Under the pieces are notes generated by a model. The model did not search any database. It was not told the origin of the DNA and was given only the letters and a program-made list of their open reading frames with translations. Shown one piece after another: positions 1-11,794 of a DNA stretch of 64,000 nt. How positions within the stretch are numbered: the stretch's first letter is position 1; each line of letters opens with the position of its first letter. Where the stretch lies: positions 68,210,185-68,274,184 of the forward strand of contig JAVGWX010000007.1 of NCBI GenBank assembly GCA_036924085.1. The letters are read 5' to 3'. This DNA is from Ariolimax columbianus. Lineage: Eukaryota; Mollusca; Gastropoda; Stylommatophora; Arionidae. Made by a program: the position numbers and the translations under genes.

Positions 1-895
1 GCGCCTGAGAAAAAAAAGGAAGGTGTGGCGCCTGAGAGAAAAAGGAAGGTATGGCGCCTGAGAGAAAAAGGAAGGTGTGGCGCCTGAGAGAAAAAGGAAG
101 GTGTAGCGCCTGAGAGAACAAGGAAGGTGTGGCGCCTGAGAGAAAAAAGGAAGGTGTGGCGCCTGAGAGAAAAAGGAAGGTATGGCGCCTGAGAGAAAAA
201 GGAAGGTGTGGCGCCTGAGAGAAAAAGGAAGGTGTAGCGCCTGAGAGAACAAGGAAGGTGTGGCGCCTGAGAAAAAAAAGGAAGGTGTCGCGCCTGAGAG
301 AAGAAGGAAGGTGTGACGCCTGAGAGAAAAAGGAAGGTGTGGCGCCTGAGAGAAAAAGGAAGGCGTGGCACCTGAGAGAAAAAGGAAGGTGTGGCACCCG
401 AGAAAAAAAAGGAAGGTATGGCGCCTGAGAGAAAAAGGAAGGTGTGGCGCCTGAGAAAAAAAAGGAAGGTGTGGCGCCTGAGAGAAAAAGGAAGGTATGG
501 CGCCTGAGAAAAAAAAGGAAGGTGTGGCGCCTGAGAGAAAAAGGAAGGAGTGACGACTGAGAGAAAAAGGAAGGTGTGGCGCCTGAGAAAAAAGGAAGGT
601 GTGGCGCCTGAGAGAAAAAGGAAGGGGTGGCGCCTGAGAGAAAAAGGAAGGTGTGGCGCCTGAGAGAAAAAGGAAGGTGTGGCACCTGAGAAAAAAGGAA
701 GGTGTGGCACCTGAGAAAAAAAGGAAGGTGTGGCGCCTGAGAGAAAAAGGAAGGTATGGCGCCTGAGAAAAAAAAGGAAGGTGTGGCGCCTGAGAGAAAA
801 AGGAAGGTGTGGCGCCTGAGAAAAAAAAGGAAGGTGTGGCGCCTGAGAGAACAACAAAGGAGTGGCGCCTGAGGAAACAAGGAAGGCGTTGCGCT
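1..895. repeat. 26-bp purine-rich minisatellite (window edge)
   Basis: About 33 tandem copies of a 26-27 bp unit, core GCGCCTGAGAGAAAAAGG followed by AAGGTGTG. Units differ mainly in the A-run length and in single substitutions. The array starts before the window, so its true length is unknown. Its right edge degrades through a few divergent units near 840-895. The top strand is almost all purine apart from the GCGCCTG block. No coding frame is implied. Confidence 0.97.
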
Positions 896-897
896 TA

Positions 898-1080
898 AGC
901 AATTCAAGTTCGTGTGGCTGACAAGATGTGGATCGACCATGATCCCCGTAGTAGTGAGCGTCCCGCAAATAAAGCCAAGTATAGCACAACTGTCTGGAGG
1001 ACCACGATCCATCTTCATCAACACAAAAAGAGTAAACTTACTCATTGTGGGTTTTGAACAACAGCAATAATGTGTACAAG
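898..1080 (+). repeat. SINE-like repeat, family F, copy 1
   Basis: This block matches the reverse complement of 31570-31830. Shared landmarks in order are GATCGA, then GTAGTAGTGAG, a stretch with AGCCAAG followed by TAGCACA, GAGGACCACG, and an end rich in AACAACA. The AAC-rich end looks like a short simple-repeat tail. No clear pol III boxes were seen, so the class is inferred only from size, repetition and tail. Confidence 0.55.
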
Positions 1081-1770
1081 TTGTGAATGACAAGAACACT
1101 GACATTGACCTAGAGTAAACAAATATGCCTGGTGGTAGAACCAAAGCCCTAGCTAACGTGAATATACTCTCCAATTCAAATAATGCCTTAAGCCTCCCGA
1201 CTAGTCATTGAGCCGGGACAACTTCGTTCACAAACCGATGAGAAGGGGGAAGGTTTGAGAGAGAGGGAAGATGTGCTCGTATCTACATATTTTCCAGATC
1301 ATAGGTCAAAGTTTAAACGGCTTGCAACATATACTGCACCCTTTTGGAATGTCAGTCACTGTGACATTGTCGACACCTGCACAAAGACTGTTAATATTGC
1401 ATATCACGAAATGTATAAGCAAACTCCAGAAACCTCAAGTGGTACGTACTTTTCTACAACGTTTGCCCCCCTAAAAGGTCACGTTCGACAACCTACAGCG
1501 TTGACTGTCAAGAGGAATTTTAAGTGAACTCTGTCATCAAGGTCAACACATTTTCGATGTTTCAAGGCTCGTGTCAGTAGTTCATCTCATGGACTTTTAA
1601 GGCGATGTCAGGCATGTTATTTATCTAGGAAACATGCGTGCAATGAGAGCAGGGAAGAAGAAATTATATGTTTCAAAAGTTTCTATTGAGGATGTTTCAA
1701 AAGCAGGTTAGTTTGTGATGTTTTATATTATCATGAAGATCTGGCATGTGTGTTTACTAATCAACGTGTA
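1081..1770. other. Non-coding stretch, no recognised feature
   Basis: AT-moderate unique-looking sequence. A 90-codon open frame at 1255-1527 begins at a TTG and shows no recognisable domain. I see no RNA gene or repeat here. Confidence 0.5.
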
Positions 1771-1771
1771 T

Positions 1772-2245
1772 ATCAATTATCTTTATGTCTATCTATATAT
1801 CTTTATGTCCCTCTATCTATATCTCTATATATCCCTCTATCTATATATCTATATGTCCCTCTATCTATATATCTATATGTCTATCTATATGTCCCTCTAT
1901 CTATATATCTATATGTCCCTCTATCTATATATCTATATATCCCTCTATCTATATATCTATATGTCCCTCTATCTATATATCTATCTGTCCCTCTATCTAT
2001 ATATCTATATATCCCTCTATCTATATATCTATATGTCCCTCTATCTATATATCTATATGTCCCTCTATCTATATATCTTTATGTCCCTCTATCTATATAT
2101 CTATATGTCCCTCTATCTATATATCTATATGTCTCTCTATCTATATATATATATATATGTGTCCCTCTATCTATATATCTATATGTCCCTCTATCTATAT
2201 ATCTATATGTCCCTCTATCTATATATCTGTATGTCCCTCGATCTA
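1772..2245. repeat. 24-bp minisatellite (TATC/TATA/GTCCCTC)
   Basis: About 19 units built on TATCTATATATCTATATGTC followed by CCTC. The period is a multiple of three and the unit lacks stop codons, so all three forward frames stay open for 160-190 codons and give 8-residue YLYIYMSL-type repeats. These frames are artefacts of the period, not genes. Confidence 0.95.
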
Positions 2246-2274
2246 TCGGCATGATATCTTTATGTAACCTCGTA

Positions 2275-2280
<6 letters not shown>

Positions 2281-2308
<28 letters not shown>

Positions 2309-2309
2309 C
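2281..2309. repeat. (TA)n microsatellite
   Basis: About 14 TA dinucleotides directly following a TGTGTG run, just downstream of the 24-bp array. Confidence 0.9.
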
Positions 2310-2439
2310 GCGATTAAAATAAACTGCAAAACCTAGGAAAGCGCGTGCGACTACCTGTACTAAATACGAAAACAGGAACTATGAGGACTAGTAGAACAAC
2401 TGGGTCACTTACCAGAAGTATAAATGATATAGCTCTTTA

Positions 2440-2590
2440 GCAGGCCCAGAAGTTAAGCATCTACTATGACTTATCAGCTGTCGCCATTGCTTAGTATTAG
2501 TTTGGCAACAGACCAACAACTTTTAAACAGTATATGTATGCCGACTCTGTGCAGCTAGTGCCAAACATGGCTTCTGTCCTAGACGCGTAA
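2440..2590 (+). repeat. Dispersed repeat, also at 41960-42110
   Basis: The segment around CAGCTGTCGCCATTGC and ATGCCGACTCTGTGCAGC matches the reverse complement of about 41960-42110 with many substitutions. The other copy adjoins a reverse transcriptase fragment, so this is probably the distal end of the same LINE family. Confidence 0.4.
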
Positions 2591-2974
2591 GAGCAGAATT
2601 TCGACTTGTGAAATAAAGCGTTTGAGGAAGGTCATCGGCTTTATCAAGAAAGACAGATTGCCAAACGACGATTTTCGAAGTATGGTCCGCACTACGTCAT
2701 ATGCAGAGTACATTTGCATGCCAAAAATAAGTTGGTCTGTTTGTCCATACATTGATCAATGCGTCTGCCTATATCTGCCTGCATGCCTTTCCTCTACTTA
2801 CGTACCTTCCTGTCTGTCTACCTGTGTACCTGCTTGACTATATATGAATATCAATAGATCAATCATTTGTTCATCTGTATATTTATACACACGCAGGCCT
2901 GCTTGTCGATCAATCTGTCGAACTAACTTTAATTTAGGTATAGTATATTCTAAAAAAATACATGACATAAAACT
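2591..2974. other. Non-coding, nothing recognised
   Basis: No domain or repeat recognised, apart from a loose run of CTGCCT/CTGTCTA-type words near 2770-2835. Confidence 0.4.
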
Positions 2975-3150
2975 CAAAGCCAGGTAACGCAGTAGTTAGT
3001 GCACTGACCTCCCAGCCGAACGATCGGAGTTCGGTTCACAGCTGGTGTAGATTTTTCCGATCGCAAAACGGCACCTAGTATCGACCCAGTCTAAAAAATT
3101 GTGTTCCAGAATAATCTGGGAAACTAAAGGCGGTGGCGTGATGTTGGACA
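2975..3150 (+). repeat. tRNA-derived SINE-like element
   Basis: The head resembles a pol III internal promoter: an A-box-like GCAGTAGTTAGTGCA at about 2989, and about 40 bp later a B-box-like GAGTTCGGTTCAC. The rest does not fold as a real tRNA. The body has no other copy that I can see in the window. Confidence 0.5.
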
Positions 3151-3249
3151 CATAACCCCTAATAATATCTTAATACCTGTTGGTCAAGACAAATATGGGC
3201 CTAACACCATATTCAAAATATGCCACACTAGCTTGTTTTGAATCTTTAC

Positions 3250-4110
3250 TTTTTTTTCACGACGTGACTACTATTTGGACACATCTCCAGTACATGTTCT
3301 GATAGCAAGAGGAGTCTGGCTGGGCGACACCATCTCCCCAAAGCTAGAGCAGCTCTCGAAGAGATTTTTCCAATAATGAAATTCGATCAAAAGAGGTGTA
3401 AATATAGATCATTCACGATTTGTAGATGTCATCATGTTCATCAGTCACACCATTGAGGAAACCAACAATCCTTGACCGACGTAAATGAGATCAACAGAGC
3501 TGCTGGTCTGAAGATAATTAAAAGTAAAATACAAAGACTCAGAAAACGCCACTACCCACAGCATAGCACGAATGTGGGAGAAGAGGCCATCGAGCATGTC
3601 AACTGTTATATCTACATACGCCAAGAGATAAATGCCAACCACAAAATCTCCTCTACGCAGCGACAAGCAGATAGGTATTCCTTATATCTCCAATTGATGA
3701 AAAGTTACACACTTTCAATTATATGGTCGTTCCAGCAAATGATGTACGGACGTCAAGTTTGGAACTTGCACAAAACAGATGCTGAGAAGCTCCGAGTCAT
3801 CCAGAGAGTAATGAAAGTGGTGTACTAAAAATATTGATACAGGATAAATATCCGAAACGAAGAAATACGACATCAAACTGTTTTCAGGCGTGGAGGCAGC
3901 GATATCACGCAAACATCGCTGGGCTGGACATGTAGTCCGCATGTCTGACAACAGATGGACAAGTAGAGCAACGTTTTGTGGCCAAATGTCTGTAAACGTC
4001 TACGGGGTCACCCACCTACGTGATGGCGAGATGGACTGCCCGACCAAAGACATAGGCTCGCATTGGTACAGCGTTGTAAAAAGACGAAGACGAAGACATC
4101 ATATTGTTGT
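3250..4110 (+). pseudogene. LINE endonuclease-RT polyprotein, 3'-part fragment
   Basis: Broken frames on the + strand match the segment after the RT palm in a common metazoan LINE type. The first frame (3472-3828) carries NEINRAAGLKI and the YGRQVWNLHKTDAEKLRVIQR block. The second (3890-4159) carries the diagnostic WAGHVVRMSDNRWTSRA block. Between them the frame shifts and stops appear. No endonuclease or catalytic palm is present. Related RT-side fragments of probably the same family lie at 39600-40100 and 57530-57890, both on the minus strand. Long dead. Confidence 0.8.
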
Positions 4111-4305
4111 CTTTCTCGCAAGCGGCCCAGCTGCTGGACTGACTCCGAGGATAATGTAAACAAAAGTCTCTGCGCTGTTGAAGAAGTACATGTTATCTCG
4201 CTGCTCCTCTCATGGAGTCAGCATATTTGGAAAACATGTTCCACTATTCATCTGCTCTCATCACATGGGTACATGTCTGTATATCCAATTCTTAGTTTGT
4301 TGCAT

Positions 4306-4765
4306 AGATTATCCGAGTCTGCATTGGTTAGTTTGCAGTCTGAATATCGTCACTTCACATGTTCCTTGTAAGGTTTAGTAGGCGTCTGTTTTATCATATA
4401 TTATCCGAGTCTGCGTTGGTTAGTTTGCAGTCTGAATATCGTCACTTCACATGTTCCTAGTAAGGTTTAGTAGACGTCTGTTTTATCATAGATTATCCGA
4501 GTCTGCGTTGGTTAGTTTGCAGTCTGAATATCGTCACTTCACATGTTCCTAGTAAGGTTTAGTAGACGTCTGTTTTATCATAGATTATCCGAGTCTGCGT
4601 TGGTTAGTTTGCAGTCTGAATATCGTCACTTCACATGTTCCTTGTAAGGTTTAGTAGGCGTCTGTGTTATCATAGATTATCCGAGTCTGCGTTGGTTAGT
4701 TTGCAGTCTAAATATCGTCACTTCACATGTTCCTTGTAAGGTTTAGTAGGCGTCAGTTTTATCAG
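4306..4765. repeat. 92-bp tandem repeat, about 5 copies
   Basis: The unit contains ATTATCCGAGTCTGCGTTGG and CACTTCACATGTTCCT. Recurrence of ATCCGAG at 4311, 4403 and 4495 fixes the period at 92 bp. Copies differ by only a few bases, so the array is fairly young. Confidence 0.95.
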
Positions 4766-4959
4766 AAATGATGTTCTCTGTGGGTACTGCGACCTTACTT
4801 CCACTTATATTGTAGTAGGCAGTGGTCCACTGTGTTTTCTTACTGCTGATACTGTCGCTGGTTTCTATAGGTGCTACTGGCAAGATATTCAGTGATTTTA
4901 GTAGAGACACCGGAACTAGTTCTTTAGTAATTTCCCGCCAACAATCCACAGACACAGCG

Positions 4960-5106
4960 AAATAGAGGACACCACCAACTAGAGGACACGACCAAATAGA
5001 GAGCCCCACCAAATAGAGGACACGACCAAATAGAGGACACGACCAAATAGAGAACCCCACCAAATAGAGGACACGACCAAATAGAGGACACCACCAAATA
5101 GAGGAC
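4960..5106. repeat. 17-bp minisatellite
   Basis: Tandem ACCAAATAGAGGACACG-type units with two variants (GAGGACAC and GAGAACCCC or GAGAGCCCC) interleaved in a higher-order pattern. Open frames across it read as repeated WSCPLFG/YLVV-type peptides and are not genes. Confidence 0.9.
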
Positions 5107-5379
5107 ACTCACTATGTTCGTCGTAAGAAAGCCCTGACACCCAATAGACAACTATGGTCGTGCGTTACAACGATGATTAATAATCTATTTTCATTGGGTT
5201 TTATTAATTTTTTTAAGAAGAGCAAGGTATTCGATATTATGCATATTGGCCTTTGATTTTTTATCAATTCTTTGTGTCTTTGAAGCATCGATACAATTTT
5301 GATTATCGGGTTTTGATTGGTTTTGCTGAATTCCGCCTGTTTTGTTAACTTCCTAAGAAAATCTGTTATGTAACTTAGT
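5107..5379. other. AT-rich non-coding stretch
   Basis: AT-rich sequence with no coding or repeat signature that I can identify. Confidence 0.4.
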
Positions 5380-5630
5380 AAAAGTTTTGACAGTAACCAG
5401 CGACTCAGGTGTGGCTGCTTGCGTCAGCTTTAGCGTACCAGAGTCGACCGAGACCCAATTCCACCTCCTCCAAGCGATGGCCTTGAAAACAGACTGTACA
5501 AGTGTAGTCTGGCTAAGAGAATATGGATCGCATTGGGAAGACATACGAGGTACCCCAAAATACCACCTGAATGTGTCGGACTGTAAGGCTCAGATATCTT
5601 TACACTACGACGAGAAAACATTAATGGAAA
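5380..5630 (+). repeat. SINE family E, decayed copy
   Basis: Shares ordered words with 15596-15905 (-) and 58660-58995 (+): a CAGAGTCGACCGAGACCC-like head, a TGGCCTTGAAAACAGACTG segment, then GTCTGGCTAAGAGAATA and GGATCG. The central domain is recognisable but degraded (GAATGTGTCGGACTGTAAGG). No clean tail survives. Confidence 0.6.
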
Positions 5631-6109
5631 CAAATGTTTAAAATTGATTAAAATTAAATGTACTCAAAATTTTGTTAATGAGTATGGTCAGAGACGAGAC
5701 GAGAACACAAACAAAACCTACGTTATGACCAATAGGCCTTCGTCAGGGACAACAAATAACAACAATGTTGAACTAGCAAATCATAGAAGAAGGGATGAAT
5801 ACATGTATGAGGTATGTCAACATATAAAGAAAAAATTGTGTACATATCTGATATAGTGTCTATAAAGCGACTTATCGAGTCGAAGGCTTGGCTTGAAATG
5901 GTCAGCAATTCGATAAGGCGGAGAGAGCGTAAAAAGTGAGTGGCGACCAGATACGGAAAAGACAAAATAGTGATCCAAATGGTGTGGGGGGTCACTACGA
6001 CACTCCGTCCTTTTTAGTACTAACTCGAAGTAGAAGTAGAATCATATTTTCTGCGCTCCGGGTATACCCATGTGGTCATTCTTGTTCAACAAATGGCGAT
6101 GGATGGAGA
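5631..6109. other. Non-coding, nothing recognised
   Basis: AT-rich sequence. Short open frames carry no recognisable domain. Confidence 0.4.
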
Positions 6110-6215
6110 TACTAGCTGTCCTTGTAGCTCATTGGTTGTGCATACTACAGCACCATTCACACGCGAACCCCATTCCATTCGACCCTCGTTCGATTTCAAG
6201 ACTGCAGTCTGAGAA
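6110..6215 (+). repeat. tRNA-like SINE head
   Basis: An A-box-like TGTAGCTCATTGGTTG at about 6125 and a B-box-like GTTCGATTTC at about 6190, separated by more than a tRNA would have. This fits a decayed tRNA-derived SINE rather than a functional tRNA gene. Confidence 0.4.
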
Positions 6216-6336
6216 TTGTTGATTTAACTACTGTCGTGTATGATCCAACAGGAGTTCTTTGACAGCTTTAAGAATGTCATCCCTGTTCAATGTGCCAATA
6301 ATTTGTGCATGTGAAGTCAGATCTTTTGTAACCCTG

Positions 6337-9300
6337 ACCACACCCCAGGTGGCGGGGAATGCTAGGCGTACCATCCCTGCATAGAAGCCAAGAAAATAAA
6401 GGGAAAAGAGATACCCCACTCACATGCAAATGCTACGTTTCTGGCAGGACGTGACGATCCTGGGATACAGACACACTGGACTGCCTCTCTTCCGGGTAAA
6501 CCAGTCCATCTCATATATCATATCACATATCATCATTGCACCCTATAGACACGAGTAGTGAAGACTCGATAGTCTGGTAAGACAACTTCCATAAGAGAGA
6601 CAACTCTGATCATAAACAACTGCTGCCTTGCAGATAGGCTGGGGACAGCCAAAGGCTAAGGAGGGCATCCCTACAGAAACGCCTGTTGAAATCGGATGCA
6701 CGGGGCCGCAAGCCTAACAAAACAGTGCAACGTAAATCGCAGCATGATGGCAGTACAACCTATTAGAAAAACGCATGGCGCTCTTCCTGCGGAGTCCCGC
6801 CAGGCAGCGATAGTGCCGGGCCTCACGCCTCGAAGGGGCCCACCCTTGACTACTGGTGGTCACCCACCCATGTGTCGTGGAGTCAAGGCACATGGCTATG
6901 GGGCAACTTCTATTGGCCAAAACCTCAAGACCCTCAAAATACTACAGGGGAATGCGGAGGGAGTCATTAACAAAAAACGTTCCCTAACACACCACCTGCA
7001 TGAAGGTAAGATTGACGTGGCATGTATCCAGGAAACGCACCTCAACAATAACCATAAATTCTCAATCAGAGGATACCAGACCTTCCGTCTAGATAGAGAA
7101 GGCCACAAAGGAGGGGTCCTGATACTGACCAGAAACTGCATACCGAGTAGCGCGGTATCCGTCAATCACACCGGACAAGCAGAAATTGTAGGAGTTGACA
7201 TAATGGCTCAAGAGACGAAGCTCCGCATTTTTAATCTGTACGGACCACCAAATAGAGACCTATCGCTCTCGAGTATGGAGGTCAGAGACTCCAACTGCAT
7301 AGTAGTTGGAGATTTCAACAGCCACTCGGAGAGAAGGGGATACTCTGACACAGACAGCAGAGGTGACGAAGTGGAAGATTGGGAGATAGATGCAAATCTC
7401 TCCCTAATCAATAGGCCGGCGGATAGCCCTAGCTTCTATTCAAGAACATGGCATACCACCTCGACTCCAGATTTGGCCTTCTCCACACAGGACATACACC
7501 ATAAAATAGACCGCCAGGTGCTAAACCAACTGGCAGGTAGCGACCACAGGCCGATCAGGCTAACCATTGACATGGAAGTAGGCCCACAGGAAACAAAACC
7601 GCTCCCACGTTGGAATTACAAACGAGCCGACTGGGACAGATTTGCAATCCTGACAGATGGGCTGTGTGAAACCATCAACACACGAAACACCAAAATGAAG
7701 GCCATGGTAGAGAGCCTAAGCAAGGCAATAATGCAAGCCGCCACTGAAACCATCCCAAGAGGGGCCAGGAAAAACTATAAGCCCTATTGGAATGATGAGT
7801 TGCAGAAAGCGGAAGATGCAGTAACAAATGCTAGGAACATGGCAGAGCGAGAACAATCTAAAGAGGCAAACATCGCCCTCAAAGCCGCCACGGCGAAATA
7901 CAAATACACTCTCAAGCAAACAGCAAGAGAGAGCTGGAAAAACAAAACGGAAAGCCTAAACCTGGACAAAGAAGGGAACAAGCTATGGAAGCTAGTCAGA
8001 GCCATGAACGACGAAACCCCGTCAAATAAACAAATTACTATCAAGCAGGGCGAGAACTTGATCACAGGTAAGAAAGCCGCAAACGCCTTTGTCGATCACT
8101 ATGCCAGAGCAAACCACATCGAGGTCCCTGCAGATAAGCATACAGACATTAGCGAAGAACTAAAGGGACACGAAAACATGAATACGGCTCCTGAAGAGCA
8201 CATGATGGCCAAACTAACAATGCGCGAAATGGAAGAGGCTATGAGAACACTAAAGAAAAGGAAATCTCCCGGAAAAGACGGGATAACAAACGAAATGCTC
8301 ATGTGGCTGGGCCAAACAGCGAAGAAGAAACTGCTATCGGTTCTGAACCAAAGCTGGAAAATGGGAATTGTACCACAGGCATGGAAAGATGCAATACTGG
8401 TACCAGTACCAAAAACAGGAAAGGACAAAACAGATCCAAATGGATACAGGCCCATAAGCCTACTGAGCTGTGTCGGCAAGCTGATGGAACGGATGATAAA
8501 CACCAGACTGATGTGGCATCTGGAAGAAAAACGAATACTAATTCCACAGCAAGCCGGCTTTAGACAGCACAGATCCACTGAGGACCAGGTCATCCTCATA
8601 GCCCAGGAGATAGAAGATGCCTACCAGGCACAGAAACACACAGTAGCGGTTTGGGTGGACCTGGAAAAGGCATTTGACAAAGTCTGGAAAGACGGACTTA
8701 GAGTCAAGCTAAGAAGAAGTGATGTCTGTGGGAAGATGTACAAGTGGATCAACCACTACCTCAAACAAAGAACGGCCAGAGTCCAAGTACAAGGGCAGAT
8801 GAGCAAAAAGGTGACACTCGAGCAGGGAGTACCCCAAGGGGGAGTATTGTCACCCACACTCTTCCTGGTATATATAAACGATATTACAGAGAATATACCA
8901 AGAAGAGTCCATAGCTCCATGTTTGCAGACGATCTGGCTATGTAGACCTCTGAAAAGAATCTCACCATAGCAAGAAATCGGATGCAGACGGCCCTAACAT
9001 CGCTGGAAGAGTGGGCGAACTCATGGCTGGTCAAAATAAACGAGGAGAAAACAACATGCACAATATTCTCGCTTTCATTAAAACCCCAAAGTACCAAATT
9101 AAGTCTAAATGGCAAAATCCTGCAGCCAAACGACAACCCAACCTATCTGGGAGTCACATTTGATCGGCGCCTGACATGGAAAAGTCAGATTGAGAGAAAC
9201 CGAATGAAAGCCAGAGAAAGAATGGCAATCATGAGGAAACTTGCTGGCACAAGCTGGGGAGCAGACGAAGGCATACTAAAGAAACTGTATACTGGAAGAG

Positions 9301-10624
9301 TGAGACCAGTTCTCGAGTATGGCATTGCGGCATGGACACCAGCAGCGAAGGCGAACTTCGATAAAGTTAACAAACTTCAAAACCAAGCCGTGAGAATTAT
9401 AACAGGTGGCATGAAGTCAACGCCAATTGTAGAACTTGAAAAGATTACAAAACTGCAATCCATGACCGATAGAAGAGACTGCAGAGCCCAGCTGCAGTCA
9501 GAGAAACTCCGAAGACTGACCGACCACCCAATGCACCAGAGACTAAACAATTTGGGAAATGGGAAACTAAAGCGGAGAAACTTTGCAGAAATAGCCAAAG
9601 CAAAGATGCACGAAGATCCCATAAACGCACTAACAACACCAAAACCCATCACTACTGTACGAAAACCTACCTGAAGGCAGGATATATTTCCAGAGGTGGT
9701 AGAAAATATACCAGGTATTGCAAACAAAAACTGCCAGACTGAAAAAGAAAGGAGAGATACTACCCTAAGCTTCATAACGAAAAGCTACCCAAGCATGGAC
9801 TGGATCCATGCATACACCGACGGTTCTGTAACAAACACTACACAGAACGGAGGGGCAGGAGCACTCCTGAACCTACCAAATGGCAGAAAAATAACACTGT
9901 CATTCGCTACTGGTAAGTACACAAGCAATTTCAGAGCGGAGGCAGAGGCACTTAGGGCTGCAGTGGAAGAAATGGTGACACACAGTGAAAAAGAGAGCCA
10001 TATAGTCCTGCTGACAGATGCTCTCGCCGTAGTCACAGCGCTAAAAAGCCAGAAAAACACTGAGCTTGATGACTTAAGAGAAGCACTCTGCAAACTGTGC
10101 CAGCAGTCCGCACCAAAAAGGGTAGTGGTACAGTGGGTTCCGTCACACTGCAACATCCAAGGCAACGAGGAGGCAGACAGACTGGCAAAAGAAGGTGCAA
10201 GACTACCACAAACAGATACCAGTATAACGTACGAAGAGTCAAAACGGCTTATCAAAGCCAGATACATGACCAAATGGGAAACCGAACATACTGGTTACAC
10301 CAAAAACGATGCCTATTACCAGTTGAACCGAAGAGAGCAGGTCGTTGTCTTCAGACTTCGCACTGGCCACAATAGACTGAGGTACCACCTATTCAACAAA
10401 TTGAAGATAGGGTGTACCGACGAATGCCCGTGCGGTACTGGTAAAATGACCACTGAACATCTGCTGCAGAACTGCCCGACATACGAGGATCAGAGAGAGC
10501 AGATGTGGCCATTACCAGTGGAACTGCAAGACAAGCTCTATGGCAGTGGCGAGAGCCTCAGGATGACCGCCGGTTTTTTCGAAAAAATAATGGTTACTGT
10601 CTGACTGCGTACGCAGAAGAAGAA
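6337..10624 (+). mobile_element. LINE copy 1 (EN-RT-RNase H family), 5'-truncated
   Basis: Near-complete copy of the window's main LINE. It starts inside the 5' leader (homology to the other copies begins at CCCAGGTGGCGGGG, about 6344) and ends with CTGCGTACGCAGAAGAAGAAG. A 9-bp TSD, GTAACCCTG, flanks it at 6328-6336 and 10625-10633. Against the full-length copy at 24447-30726 it lacks roughly the first kilobase of leader, consistent with incomplete reverse transcription. Its single reading frame has only two stops, so it is recent. Confidence 0.93.
6696..10604 (+). pseudogene. LINE polyprotein (endonuclease-RT-RNase H), two nonsense mutations
   Basis: One frame of 1302 residues, opened by ATG at 6696 just after an in-frame TGA (6687). 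It is broken only by TAG at 8943-8945 and TGA at 9672-9674, both replacing a TGG tryptophan codon seen in sister copies. Domains: AP-endonuclease, residues about 80-290 (N86, E113 in QETH, GDFNSH with D206 and N208, SDHRPI with D283/H284). Reverse transcriptase, about 510-760 (D655 in VDLEKAFD, QGVPQGGVLSP, FADD with D745/D746). RNase H, about 1035-1170 (TDGS D1042, E1082, D1108, H1151, D1161). C-terminal knuckle CTDECPCGTGK..H....C. Copy 2 has QWNAEG where this copy has QGNAEG. Domain order fits the RNase-H-bearing I/Nimb/Jockey-like LINE group; the exact clade is not decided. Confidence 0.95.
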
Positions 10625-10633
10625 GTAACCCTG

Positions 10634-11050
10634 TCCCCCATCATGAACAGAACAGTAGATCCACATTAATCTCTGACGGCTTAGGATCCCTGCAGCTGCT
10701 GAGCACTCATGCCTTAGCCAAGCCTTCTGGTGTAAGTGACAGGACTCATGAAGCGTATTGTTGAATGGGACTTCATTTCTTTCTTAAAATTGTCAACTTT
10801 TTTAACATCGCTATTTCGACATGTTCTGCCGGCTCTCCACCACTGTCTGCTATAAACCCACGGACGCGCCAAAGGGCAGGAGCTCATAGGTCGCTGGATC
10901 AACAACCAACCAACCAAACCCACGGACACTTAGCTGTCTCATTTACACTTCTTCTTAAGCCCAATCTTGTCGTGACTTACTTCCGTTTTCCATAGCAGCT
11001 ATTTCTTCGTTGTCTTTGCCAAGAAGACGAAACATTTCTACAAAAGCCCA
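10634..11050. other. Non-coding; possible SINE remnant near 10800-10930
   Basis: Mostly unrecognised. Around 10885-10925, GGTCGCTGGATCAACAACC runs into CAACCAACC words that could be a simple-repeat tail of an old SINE. No second copy was found in the window. Confidence 0.3.
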
Positions 11051-11480
11051 CGGCTTGCGTGACCTCTTCTGCAATTGTCTCTGCTCAGAAGCTTTCTATA
11101 CCACTGTCCTCAAACATGTTATCGCTATCCTTCACCTCTTCTCACTGGCCCACATCTGATCGTGTCATATTGGTGTTTACTTGTCACCCTATCGGCTCTT
11201 CTTTCCTGGAGGTCTTGTTCAGCCCTCTCCTTATCTTTCAGTCCAATCCTTCCTCGCGTGTGGTATTTCCCGACCCTCCTTTGGTGGCCTACATCCACGA
11301 TAGAAACTTGCCTGGCGACTTCGAGCCTAGTTGCGTAACATGTCGATCTGTTTTCCTGACACGTTCGGCGCCCTTCCCCGAAACAATCTTAGAGATAAAA
11401 GAAGGATTTACCTGCAAGTCCCGCAACCTAATCCGCTCTTATCTTTGTAACCACGGGAAATAACTGGAGAACCATGCTCG
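11051..11480 (-). other. Unrecognised open region, possible old ORF remnant
   Basis: A 134-codon forward frame (11059-11463) has no recognisable domain. On the minus strand a stretch reading VTKIRADRLRDLQVNPSF near 11410-11460 looks vaguely like an ORF1-type element protein, but stops follow soon and no zinc knuckle is visible. Left unassigned. Confidence 0.25.
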
Positions 11481-11715
11481 AACTCCGCGCCAGCTTCTGA
11501 CAAAACCGAAATTATATTTATAATAATATCGTCACTCCATCGTCGACAATTTCAGTAGTACCGCGAGCCAGGGTAAGGTTGACATTGTCGGTTGCTCAAT
11601 CGATGATCGGCACCAGTTTCAGCTCGATAATCTTATAGAATGCTTTAGACCTCATGGTTTGAATACATTCTACACCTTTCTCATAGGTTCTCCTGCACAT
11701 ATCTCTCTTACGTTA

Positions 11716-11794
<79 letters not shown>

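Noticed and set aside
1715..2322. 160-190 codon open frames in all three forward frames
   Set aside because: Produced by a stop-free 24-bp tandem repeat whose period is a multiple of three.
9785..10273. 162-codon minus frames opposite RNase H, recurring in every LINE copy
   Set aside because: Antisense shadow of the RNase H frame; its conservation follows from the sense strand.
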